Of a stretch of 41,739 nucleotides of DNA, positions 14,201 through 22,359 are shown one piece after another (position 1 is the stretch's first letter; each line of letters begins with the position of its first letter). The stretch is taken from the IMG/VR virus record IMGVR_UViG_3300011440_000034, positions 1 to 41,739 of that record. One strand, written 5' to 3'. A model generated the notes under the pieces. It was given only the letters and a program-made list of their open reading frames with translations, ran no database searches and was not told where the DNA came from. Position numbers and translations under genes: made by a program. Source of the DNA: a virus.

Positions 14201-17200
14201 CGATTGAAGAAGTTCCGGTACGCCTGGTCTTGGGCCATCTCCCCGGTGACGGCGAGCATGTCGTACATCTGAGTCTGCGAGTCGATGTCGATGAGGCCGG
14301 CACCCTTGTTCACCTTCGATGCCAGCTCGTCGAGCATGGCCCGCTGGGTGGTCGAGATGTCGATGATGTCCGAGGTGGGACGGACGATCACCCCATCAGC
14401 GATCAGGTCGACGGCTTCGGCCAAGACCTTGGCGTTGGACATGCCCCTGGTGCTGCCGGCGTAGACCCCGATCAGCTTGTCTGACAGCTCGCTGATCAGC
14501 TCTTCCCGCCAGGCAGGGCCCATGTCCGGGTCTTCCAACATGTCCCACAGCGTGTTGAAGAATCGCTCCGTGGCTTCGACCTCGGAGCTGACCAGCTCAT
14601 AGCGAACCGGCTCCCACTCGAAGCTGACGTTGCCCGCCTCGTCGATGACTTCGACCTTGCGTTTCAGCCAAGGATGCTCCCCGGTGTCGAAGCCTCGATG
14701 CCTGAAGTTCAGGTAGCGGCTGTCCTTGGGGTTCCCGATGAAGGCGTTGCCGAACTTGCCTCGCTCGTTCTTGAAGTCACGACCCACGTACCGGGTGTTG
14801 GGGCTCCGCTCGAAAGCCGATGACATCTTCGGGTCGAGGTTCATCCAGAACGTCTGCCCGAAGTCGATCTCCTCCTCGGTCGAGAGGATGGTGGCCAGCA
14901 GCTTCTGACGAGTAGCCAAGTCGTTGCCGGTGGACTCCATGACCTCGTTGCCCATCACCCAGGTCGCCCACTTGTCGTCTGCCTCGTCGAGCTTCCGGCG
15001 CAGCTTGGTCAGATAGGAGTCACCGAGGAGGCCTGTCGCCTCGTCGGTGACCGGGATCGCCTCCTTGCGGAAGGTGAAGCCCAAGCCGAGGGCACGCTGC
15101 AGGTGGACGTTGTTGAGCTCGGCGTAGTCCCTGAGATCCTTGAACCGGCGCCATGCTCTCGCCGCTTCAGAGAGATCGATGCCGGCGTAGGCAGCGACCC
15201 GCTCACCCTCGTACCGCTCGACCAGCCCGAACAGGACGTTGCCCTGGTTGATGAAGTCCTGCACATTGGATTCGAGGGCAGCATCGACCAAATGGAAAGC
15301 ATTGAACTGCTGGGTAGACAGCTCCTTTCGCAGAGCCGCTTGCCGATCGACAAAGAACGTCATGTCCCCCGGGTACCGGCTTTGGGGAATCCCCCCGGTC
15401 AGCTGCTGGCGGGCAACTCCGTCGTCCTGCAGGTATTTCCCCATGGCCTCAGACTCTTTGCGGATCGCCTCGACCTCGAGCTCGGCGGCACGCTTGGGAT
15501 CGTTGGGGTGCAACCCGATCCTCTGCATCCCGCCTTCCTCGTCGACGTACATCTCGTCGAGGCCGTATGCCTCCTTGCCGGGTGGGACCCGCTGCTCACC
15601 AAGGACACCCTGCACGGTGACGATGGGATCGCCCTCTTCCATCTCGGGTATCCCCAAGACGTTGGTGATCTTGCGCTGATCGGACATCGACTTGTACGAG
15701 GTGCGGTACAGCCGGCGCTGGGCGACACCCTCCATGGCGTTGACGTCGACGTAGGCCCTGCCTGCGATGGTGTCGAGGAAGGTGCGTTCCTCGGGTGCGA
15801 CGAACGACCCGTACATCGGGTCTTCCATGACGCCCCGGTGGGGCCGCTCCCGAGTCAGCTCGGTGTCGACGTCTTCGAGCCATTCGCTGATCTCAGATAC
15901 CTCGTCTTCGGAGCCGAACAGCGACTCACGCACATCGGCCTCGAGGACGTCGATGTCATCCTCGTTGGGCATCCGGCCACGACCGTCACGCCCGATCGGG
16001 TTCCGCCCGTTGAAGCCTTCGACATGCTCGGTGAACCGATCGGCCACCGCATACACCTCAGTCTCAGAGAAGGTTTCCAGCCTGCCTCCCGGCCGTGTCC
16101 AAACGGCCGGAAGCAACTCTTCCTCCACCGGAGCGTTCGGGTTCCTGAAAGCGTTGACCTGGAATCGGTTCCAAAGCTCGGCGTAGTCGGCAGGGATGTT
16201 CCCTGCCTCCGCCTCTCGGATGAAGTTGTTGGCCACGTCGGTCGCCGTGTCACCAAAGGCCGACTGCATGTTGGCGATCTGAGTCTCGGTGCCCTCAGCT
16301 CCGGTCATCAGCCGGTACTCGATCGACTTGACCTCGTGGCCGAAGTCGGCGACGTTGATCGGATCAGGCCCGCTGAGCCGGCCGTCGATGATCGCCTTCG
16401 ACCCGGGGTAGGACTGCTCGAACCAATCCCAGAACGGGCTGTCCTCACTGAGTGTCGGTGAGCCCTCGTCCCGGTACCGGTTGATCACCTCGGAGAACTC
16501 GGTCCACATCTCGTCCTGCTGGGAACCCAAGTCGACGAGGTTGGTGCCGTTGGCCAGGTCAACTGCAGCCTGGTCTGGCGCCTCGAGGACGCTCAGGCTC
16601 CCCAGCCGCTGCTCAGGGACACGGTCACTCCACGCCTTCAGGTCGAGGCCCGTCCCCTCCCAGCCGGCAGCCTGGAGCCGCTGCAGCTTCTCATAGCTGG
16701 TGAGAGGCCGGTAGGCGTCTTCGAGGACACCGGGGCTGACCGCTCCCTCGAGGGCCCGCTGCATCGTCTGGCTGTTGGTGAACTCCCGGTTGCCGGCCAC
16801 GTTCAAGACTTCGACACCATGAGCGAGCACGAACTTGTGCAGGTCCTCCGGTGACGGGTTGACGATGTAAGGCTTGCCCTCCTGCTTGGCGTACTTCTTG
16901 GTGAGCTTGGTGCCCGGGCTGTTCTCGTTCCCGGCGAAGATCACCGTGGCATCAGAGTCCTTGACGTTTTGCAGGGTGCGGGCCTGGTAGTTCCGGGCGC
17001 TGCTCCGAGACAAGCCGAAGTCGGCGAGGGTCGGGTCGGCAGCGTCCACCCAGGCGTCACCCTCCCGCTTCGACACACGCCACCCAGCTGGTGCGGTGCC
17101 ACCCGTCTCCAAGCCGAGCTTCGACCCGATCTCCAAACCGAGGCGGTCGGCCCCCACCTGGCCGCCGCTGATGATCTTGCGGAGAGGGGAAGGTGTCCCA

Positions 17201-20200
17201 TCGTCGATGATCTTCGCTTTCGAGATCTCGCCGGGAGTCCGCAGTTGCCGGGTCGTCGCCGGGTTCTGTCTCCACAGTTCCTCAGCGAGCTTGGCTAGAG
17301 AGTCGGCATGGCACGGCTTGTGCCCTTCGGGGCCCGGGCACAACAGACGCTTGCCTTTGAGATCTCGCACGTCGTCGGCGAAGTTCGGATCTCTCTTGGC
17401 CAGACGTCTGATGTAGACGTCGTAGAGGGCAACAGCTTCCTCTCGAGTGAGCCGGTCGGTGGCGTCAGCCAGGTCATCGGCATCGGTGAACACCGGTGCT
17501 GGCGTAGTGGTCTCCCGATCGGGAAGGCCACTACCAAGCTCGCTGATTCGCTGCTGGAACTTGTCCTCGTCGACACCAAGGGTGGCCCGGATCTCCTCAT
17601 CGCTCATGTCGCCGACACGCAGGCCCGTTGGCCGTTTCGACTTGGGATCACCCTCGCTCCACGGGTTACCGAAGTCCTTCTTCGATCGTTCACCGACCAC
17701 TCCGCTCGAGCTGGTGCGGCCGACGTTGACACCGCCCTTGCGTCCATAGCCAGTCGACGTCTTCGGCAGCTTCGACACCGGGATCACGTCAGGGAACATC
17801 CGGGCGTAGGCCTGCTCGACGATGACCTGAGCCTCCGGGCTGAGCTCGTAGGCGTACTCGTAGGCCTTGACCCCCGGGAACTCCGCATCGAGGTCGATGC
17901 CGGCGTTGCGGAGGGCGGCGTACATCTGGTGAGGGTCAGCCGTCAGAGGGATGCCTTCCCGCTGGGCGATCTCCACCATCTGGTCGACGAACTCGGGGAA
18001 GAAGTTGAGGTTGGTGGGTGGACGATCACCAATGGAGGTGAGCGGGAACGCCACTGTTGTTGTTGGGAGGTACGGGTTCGACGCAGGGGCACCAGCGGCG
18101 CTCAGAGCCTGGAACAACTGTCTCGGGTTGGTCGGGTCTGCCAGGTGCAACGAGTCGAGCCGCTGCTCGATGCGACGAAGCTGGCCGGCGACCTCCGCTG
18201 GTGTCACCCTCTCGTCGACGAAGTCACTGTTGTCGAGTAGCCCCTGCAGTCTCAGCTGCTCGCCTTCGAGCTCTGCAGTCAGGTCAGAGAAGATCCGTTC
18301 GTTGCGAGCATGAGTGTCAGGGCTGAACGATTCGGTGCGCACGGTGATCGGCTGATCCCACCCGGTGAAATGCGAAGGGTTGGCCCGGTCGTACTCGGAC
18401 ATCTGCAGGATGTTGGGGAAGGGCCCCGATCGACGGACGATGACCCCGTCCTCGGTGAACGTCTCGATGAAGGCTGACAGCGGGTAGTCCCGGCGCAGCG
18501 CCTCAGAGATGGTCATGATGTGCTCGGGCATCGAATCGGTGCCACCGGCGTACCGGAACTCCTGCGTCCGGTAGATCGACTCCGCTTCCTCTTTGATCCA
18601 GTTGTCGTAGAACTCTTCGACCTTGACCAGCGGTGATGTCCGCTCGGCGAGCTTGCCCTTGTACCGCTCGACGACGTTCATCATCGAGGTGTTCCCGGCG
18701 CTGATCGGCTCGTAGCCGTCTGACGTCATCCCGGCGATGCGAACGTTGGTCAGCTCCCCGCCTTCAGCGACGTCAGCGTTGAGCCGGTGCCAGATCTTGG
18801 TCAGCTCCCGTTGCATGTTGGTCTTGGTGCGAGACAGCCCGTAGTTCCCGAAGACGTAGAGGGGCATGTCGCTGCCCCGGTCCATCCGGTAGAGGCCAGG
18901 AGCGACTTCGAGGAAGCTCTGCTGATAGAACTGCTCGACGGTCCCATACCTGGGGTTCCAGCCGAGAGCCGTGGCCAGGCTCTCGTCCAAGACCCCGTTG
19001 ACGCTGGGCCATACCCGGTTCGACTTGGAAGGCCCGGTGCCCCAGGAGACCCCTCCGAAGCCAGGCCAGTACTCGACCCACAGGTCGGCGCTGTTCCGCT
19101 CGGGCACGATCCACCCGATCGGAAGTTCCTCACCGGCCGGTTCGACAAAGCTAACGGGGATCTCGTCGAGCCCTTCGGCGATTCGACGCTCCTCGAGTAC
19201 TTCACCGACGAGACGCTGACGGGTCTTCTCGTCGATCGCCTCGTCGTCCATCTGCCGGTAGAGGTCGGTGATCCTCGCCTGGGCTGCCTTCTTCGCATCG
19301 TCGATGATCCGGGTCACCTCTTCAGGGTCGGTGAAGGAGCGACTTGCGACCGTGTCCGGCACGACGTGGTCACGCACCGTCTGGTTGGCCTGGCGGCGCT
19401 GCATCTCCAGGTTCTTGGTGCGGGCGGCGTAGTCCTCGATGACCCGCTGCTGCTGATCGGCGAGCGATGAGCTGAGGTCGTCCCACTCTCGGAGGGCAGC
19501 TTGAAGCTCGTCGTCGATCTGACGGTCGATCTGAGCCAGGTCGTTGATCTTGGCACCGTTGGCGATCAGAGCTTCGTTGGCTGCCTTCTTGTTCCGGTTG
19601 ACCACCCTGGTCAGGTTCGACTTCACCTTGGTCAGTTCGGCATCGAAGCCTGCCTGCAGCTCGGTGCGAAGGACCTCGGCGATCTTGTCGGCGTCGAGCT
19701 CGGAGTAGTCGTACTTGGCCAGGAGGGTGTTGACCATCTCCCGGTAGGCCGCTGGCTCGTACATCTGTTGCACGTAGCGCAGGAGCCGGCCCATCTGATC
19801 TTGAAACTGTGGATCCACGTAAGCGGACCGGGGCACCTTGATCGAGGCGTTGCCCATCTCGATGGTCACCGACTTGACCACGCCCCCTTTGAGGAGGTGA
19901 CGCACCGTTTCTTCGGGCACGTAGTCATCGCTGTTGAGGAACCGGTAGAGACGCTGGACGATGTCTGCGGCATCGACCAGCTCCCCTGAGCTGGCGAGAC
20001 GACGCATGTACACGTAGCTGTTCATCACCTTGATCATGCGATCGGACAGGTAGCCGGCTTGGAGAAGGTAGGACTGCTGCAGTCGTTCCAGCGCTGCCTC
20101 GGCGGTGGACTGCTGCCAGTGTTTGGAGACTCGGGAAGGGTCGAGGTCGAAGACCGTATCGACCCCCTTGAAAGAGGGTGATCCGCCCATCAGCTTGTTG

Positions 20201-22359
20201 ACGAGAGCGACGTACTTGCGATCGAGCTCGGTCGGATCGAAGAACTCGGCTGACGAAAGGAGCTGACCGTCCTTCTCGAACATGATCGCCCCGACACCGA
20301 GACGACGCATCTTCATGACGTCGGCAGCACCGACAGCATCGACCGGGCCCCGTCCGGTAGCTCGGGCGAATGACCCCATCAGCTGGAGGAACCCGGCCAT
20401 CTCGTCGACGTCGAGCTCGATCCCGACCCGCTGGCCGATTTGCCTGGCGTACTCGGTCAGCATCTCGGATTCGGTGATCGTTTCCTCAGCGGCCTCTGCT
20501 TCCTGCAGGGCGGCTCGACGGAATCTCAGCCACTCGTCGGCGATGCTGTTGAACTCGTCACCCAGCTCGTGCCCGTAGTTCTGTAGCTCAGGTGACAACC
20601 TCAGCGGAAGGTACGGACGATCCGGGTTGGCCCGGCGCAGCTTGTAGAACTCGGCGTCGAACCGCTCGTACCGCATGGCGGTGGCCGTCGAATGGGCGAC
20701 CAGCTTCTCTTTCAACCCGTTGAGAGCTTCGACCTGTTCGGCAGTCGCATTGGGCACGGCGCTCTGATCGATGTCCTGGCCGGTGCTGACCGCATAGTTC
20801 AGCACCCGGTGGATCTCAGCCTTCTCGACTGCGTCGTCGGTGATCTCCTTGACGAGCCTGTCCTGGGTGCGAACCAGCGCATCGACGGCGACATAGGTGT
20901 TGAGGTCACCGAGCCCGGCCTTGGCGAGACGGGCCGAGTTGACGGCTTCCCGCATCCCGATGTACCGGACCGCCAGGTTGCTCGAATAGGCGTCCTGTTC
21001 CATCAGGGTGTTGACGAACCGGTTCCGTTCCGTCGCCTTCTTCCGCATGTGACGCCAGCCCTGTCGCATCGAGCTGATCGTCTTGCCTTCCCGCAGGGTG
21101 TTCAGCGAGGCCCTGGACTCTGCCCTGCTGAACTTGGTCAACATGCCCTGGGTGCCCCTGGTGACACCACCGAGGCGGCGAGTCGTCGAGTCGAAGCCGG
21201 GCACGGAGAACTTGAGGCCACCGATGGTCGCCATGGCTTTGCCGTTTTGCTGGGTGTTCGGCAACGACATGACTTCATCGGTGTACGCCCGCCAGGTGGC
21301 ACCCTTGGAGTGGAACCGCTTCCTGACGATGGTGTGAGCGACCTCAGTGTTGATCGAGCCGTAGATGGTCGGGCTGTCTGACCCTTCGATCAGGTTCCGC
21401 CACACTCCAGCGTCCTGGCCCATGCCGAGCTGATCAAGCTGCATCTGCTTCCACTCGTCAGGCTCGACCCCGGCCTGGATTCGCATCTCCTCGTCGAAGC
21501 GCAGGTTCATCTCGTCGGCAGACTTGAAGCCGATGATGTCGTTGACCTTCTTGTTCATCAGCTGGGTCTGCTCGTCGATCGAAAGTCTGGCGAGCTCGTC
21601 AGGGTCGATCTCCTGGCGCAGCCGGTCCTGGGTGCGCTGGATGATCTCCCTCGAGAGCGGGGAGCTGGCGAACTCGTCAGCCGAGTCGACGAGGATTCGG
21701 GCGCCCTGGCCGGCCAAGTCGTCGACAGCATGTTTGGCCGCCTGCTTGACGATGATCTCCGATGCCTCGGTCGCAGCCTTCTTGCCCATCCCGACGAGGC
21801 CGAAGCTGAAATACGTCGTCGGGTCACTGAAGATGTCGATGGCTGTGGCCCCGACTCCACGGCCGATGCGAGCCAAATCGTCCCAGGGCCCGGGCTTGCG
21901 CTCGTCGTGGTAATTGACCCCCATCGTCTCCAAGATGTCGGTGCCACCGAGCTGACCGGAGCGACCCATGACCTCACGATGACGGGTGGTGACCCGCTCG
22001 TCGTGAGCTGTCAGGACATCCCAGTAGTCCTTCGCCTCGAAGCTGTAGCGATCGCCGTTGACGAGTTGGGCGCCTGCCATGCGCACCAGCTGGGCGGGAA
22101 TGTCGAGGACTTGAAGGAGTCGGTTGACACCACCCGGGTCGACAGCCCCATGCTCCGCCAATTGGCTGACCCGCTTGCCGACTTCGCTGTCCGGGTCGAG
22201 ATAGCTGTTGATCTGCTGGGCCTGGCGCTGCAGATCGGTCCGGGTCTGGCTGACCGTGGTGGCATCGATGGGCTTGGAGAAGTCCAGCGGTTCAGGCTGA
22301 TTGGTCTTCGGCTTCCGAAACTCGGTCCACCGTTGGAACGATCCACTCGATACGGGCAT
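11278..22359 (-). CDS. Giant 3693-aa polyvalent-type internal virion protein
   Basis: One uninterrupted frame of 11 kb, over a quarter of the window. It starts at ATG 22359, sharing one base with the upstream stop. The size and place (last gene of the late unit, after the tail-lysozyme protein) fit a virion protein ejected with the DNA. Visible parts: a basic N-terminal region; a long charged coiled-coil-like stretch (about 890-1065); a DUF4326-type domain (about 1543-1696, NVGR near the start, FGNPW, TREEAVALY, LKGKRLLC, CHADSL); a cpYpsA/SLOG domain (about 1726-1862, SGGQVGADRLG, NYQARTLQNVKDSDAT, NVAGNRE); helical regions; and a C-terminal about 450 residues with HMRNLIGGMWNN and FVPFWVWTSRNLPLQ, which I associate with large phage internal proteins. 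No RNA-polymerase motif as in N4 was found. The ejection role is inference; the two embedded domains are recognised by motif. Confidence 0.9.
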   Translation of the reverse strand: MPVSSGSFQRWTEFRKPKTNQPEPLDFSKPIDATTVSQTRTDLQRQAQQINSYLDPDSEVGKRVSQLAEHGAVDPGGVNRLLQVLDIPAQLVRMAGAQLVNGDRYSFEAKDYWDVLTAHDERVTTRHREVMGRSGQLGGTDILETMGVNYHDERKPGPWDDLARIGRGVGATAIDIFSDPTTYFSFGLVGMGKKAATEASEIIVKQAAKHAVDDLAGQGARILVDSADEFASSPLSREIIQRTQDRLRQEIDPDELARLSIDEQTQLMNKKVNDIIGFKSADEMNLRFDEEMRIQAGVEPDEWKQMQLDQLGMGQDAGVWRNLIEGSDSPTIYGSINTEVAHTIVRKRFHSKGATWRAYTDEVMSLPNTQQNGKAMATIGGLKFSVPGFDSTTRRLGGVTRGTQGMLTKFSRAESRASLNTLREGKTISSMRQGWRHMRKKATERNRFVNTLMEQDAYSSNLAVRYIGMREAVNSARLAKAGLGDLNTYVAVDALVRTQDRLVKEITDDAVEKAEIHRVLNYAVSTGQDIDQSAVPNATAEQVEALNGLKEKLVAHSTATAMRYERFDAEFYKLRRANPDRPYLPLRLSPELQNYGHELGDEFNSIADEWLRFRRAALQEAEAAEETITESEMLTEYARQIGQRVGIELDVDEMAGFLQLMGSFARATGRGPVDAVGAADVMKMRRLGVGAIMFEKDGQLLSSAEFFDPTELDRKYVALVNKLMGGSPSFKGVDTVFDLDPSRVSKHWQQSTAEAALERLQQSYLLQAGYLSDRMIKVMNSYVYMRRLASSGELVDAADIVQRLYRFLNSDDYVPEETVRHLLKGGVVKSVTIEMGNASIKVPRSAYVDPQFQDQMGRLLRYVQQMYEPAAYREMVNTLLAKYDYSELDADKIAEVLRTELQAGFDAELTKVKSNLTRVVNRNKKAANEALIANGAKINDLAQIDRQIDDELQAALREWDDLSSSLADQQQRVIEDYAARTKNLEMQRRQANQTVRDHVVPDTVASRSFTDPEEVTRIIDDAKKAAQARITDLYRQMDDEAIDEKTRQRLVGEVLEERRIAEGLDEIPVSFVEPAGEELPIGWIVPERNSADLWVEYWPGFGGVSWGTGPSKSNRVWPSVNGVLDESLATALGWNPRYGTVEQFYQQSFLEVAPGLYRMDRGSDMPLYVFGNYGLSRTKTNMQRELTKIWHRLNADVAEGGELTNVRIAGMTSDGYEPISAGNTSMMNVVERYKGKLAERTSPLVKVEEFYDNWIKEEAESIYRTQEFRYAGGTDSMPEHIMTISEALRRDYPLSAFIETFTEDGVIVRRSGPFPNILQMSEYDRANPSHFTGWDQPITVRTESFSPDTHARNERIFSDLTAELEGEQLRLQGLLDNSDFVDERVTPAEVAGQLRRIEQRLDSLHLADPTNPRQLFQALSAAGAPASNPYLPTTTVAFPLTSIGDRPPTNLNFFPEFVDQMVEIAQREGIPLTADPHQMYAALRNAGIDLDAEFPGVKAYEYAYELSPEAQVIVEQAYARMFPDVIPVSKLPKTSTGYGRKGGVNVGRTSSSGVVGERSKKDFGNPWSEGDPKSKRPTGLRVGDMSDEEIRATLGVDEDKFQQRISELGSGLPDRETTTPAPVFTDADDLADATDRLTREEAVALYDVYIRRLAKRDPNFADDVRDLKGKRLLCPGPEGHKPCHADSLAKLAEELWRQNPATTRQLRTPGEISKAKIIDDGTPSPLRKIISGGQVGADRLGLEIGSKLGLETGGTAPAGWRVSKREGDAWVDAADPTLADFGLSRSSARNYQARTLQNVKDSDATVIFAGNENSPGTKLTKKYAKQEGKPYIVNPSPEDLHKFVLAHGVEVLNVAGNREFTNSQTMQRALEGAVSPGVLEDAYRPLTSYEKLQRLQAAGWEGTGLDLKAWSDRVPEQRLGSLSVLEAPDQAAVDLANGTNLVDLGSQQDEMWTEFSEVINRYRDEGSPTLSEDSPFWDWFEQSYPGSKAIIDGRLSGPDPINVADFGHEVKSIEYRLMTGAEGTETQIANMQSAFGDTATDVANNFIREAEAGNIPADYAELWNRFQVNAFRNPNAPVEEELLPAVWTRPGGRLETFSETEVYAVADRFTEHVEGFNGRNPIGRDGRGRMPNEDDIDVLEADVRESLFGSEDEVSEISEWLEDVDTELTRERPHRGVMEDPMYGSFVAPEERTFLDTIAGRAYVDVNAMEGVAQRRLYRTSYKSMSDQRKITNVLGIPEMEEGDPIVTVQGVLGEQRVPPGKEAYGLDEMYVDEEGGMQRIGLHPNDPKRAAELEVEAIRKESEAMGKYLQDDGVARQQLTGGIPQSRYPGDMTFFVDRQAALRKELSTQQFNAFHLVDAALESNVQDFINQGNVLFGLVERYEGERVAAYAGIDLSEAARAWRRFKDLRDYAELNNVHLQRALGLGFTFRKEAIPVTDEATGLLGDSYLTKLRRKLDEADDKWATWVMGNEVMESTGNDLATRQKLLATILSTEEEIDFGQTFWMNLDPKMSSAFERSPNTRYVGRDFKNERGKFGNAFIGNPKDSRYLNFRHRGFDTGEHPWLKRKVEVIDEAGNVSFEWEPVRYELVSSEVEATERFFNTLWDMLEDPDMGPAWREELISELSDKLIGVYAGSTRGMSNAKVLAEAVDLIADGVIVRPTSDIIDISTTQRAMLDELASKVNKGAGLIDIDSQTQMYDMLAVTGEMAQDQAYRNFFNRILRQLTENDRWVQSLFDPGAGVRTTNERMERVAHDVMRAIEQSSASMGGFINEDVGDLLRMMLGRAGEDFDTAMLSALARMSDPNVMVVRHVTDDGLVSYRVERPGSFIADAKIHLDTKSANAARGITSDREPALSEMVEELIDMPPDEVFLKGLDVPRGLADDLREARERLDIARSVVADNDARKAARLEESVEDAKAAVDAERELEQLEFDYQVMTKIVNYIWNTIRTGDRRYLRNFMGISKNAPFGEGKNHRAFERMLAKMSPQRSANIRFMYESALVSPSVVKNHGIDGWLELFHRQSHVQGKVEKSIVEMIRAELEKGKLDPVRWHQLFEADDKLSFFANRVLWDIGEFASRFPTLDENGYLKAAIDQKRAWSSSSKPGFSADMRRDAKDLDDSALVERILDAMRQLDTNPTLSRLFEARVGNLGIVDDMSPLHQIVETMRVRPEEKELLTPGMAEASKYGLGEIYNGYLLQPAVGMELNRAVMRMLAASDVQNSMELMATANGIRNWWQKAATVGRPTFHMRNLIGGMWNNLLIGVSPIRSAKLMPDVWRFIRNRRRLAHQVAYTVEEQRVIDEMLLDGIENKDLFRAAIQTGIMDTAFSSTISATNTQASLAKKMNPFSSSSFIGYDHGGQAMEFIEGILRIAAFEKYYDPVNPYTSSMMADIMVNLVHFDYTDLSKFDQWIKRFVPFWVWTSRNLPLQMRMLLENPKNIIMYNHARENWNEQFEWETDEDGNLVQIAEAQHLTSGLRWVLPFKRENEAGDWVQLTWEPALPFADLLDTPLFSGTFGMDIAGVGTPLTEGAFSPANWAAWVTGSLVPPLSTLTDLAGSAGDAYRTENAPPGFNALFSTFMPTTPQGDVQVSPWVGSALGTGLPFMTEYTELMGMRSNSPYSAGNQGLLPEEFMGPGSFDTMWRVAGQRLGRGFGLNWQSPEDAFWTYKELQRYVAAARLQLRGSLSEAYQPIGPQP
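16774..17184 (-). other. cpYpsA (SLOG superfamily) domain inside the giant protein
   Basis: Residues about 1726-1862 of the giant protein. The circularly permuted YpsA (putative molybdenum carrier) pattern is nearly complete: KIISGGQVGADRLGLEIG, LGLETGGTAPAGWR, a FGL segment, NYQARTLQNVKDSDATVIF, GTKLTKKYA, GKPYIV and LNVAGNRE. SLOG-superfamily domains bind nucleotides or nucleotide-derived ligands, and some act in biological-conflict systems. The glycine-rich GGQxGAD loop and the GTKLT segment, which probably bind phosphate, are intact, so the domain is likely functional. Confidence 0.85.
17272..17733 (-). other. DUF4326 domain inside the giant protein
   Basis: Residues about 1543-1696. Seen are NVGRTSS, FGNPW, a roughly 70-residue insertion, then LTREEAVALYDVYI, DVRDLKGKRLLCPGP and PCHADSLAKLAEELW. 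Order and spacing match DUF4326 (VGR, GNP, treatment-type TREEA helix, LrGk-L-C-C, CHgD-L). The two Cys and the His-Asp of the end motif are present. Function of the family is not established. It lies directly before the SLOG domain with only a short linker. Confidence 0.75.

Noticed and set aside
13438-14484. Another rightward frame of about 350 codons inside the giant gene
   Set aside because: Same reason: mirrored composition, no motif, no ribosome site.
15103-16461. Long rightward open frame (about 450 codons) opposite the giant gene
   Set aside because: It is an antisense shadow created by high GC and codon bias. The sequence is a His/Val/Leu/Asp-rich mirror, and there is no ribosome site or domain.
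11278-22359. Possible virion RNA polymerase of the N4 type
   Set aside because: The size is similar, but I could not find the polymerase catalytic motifs.
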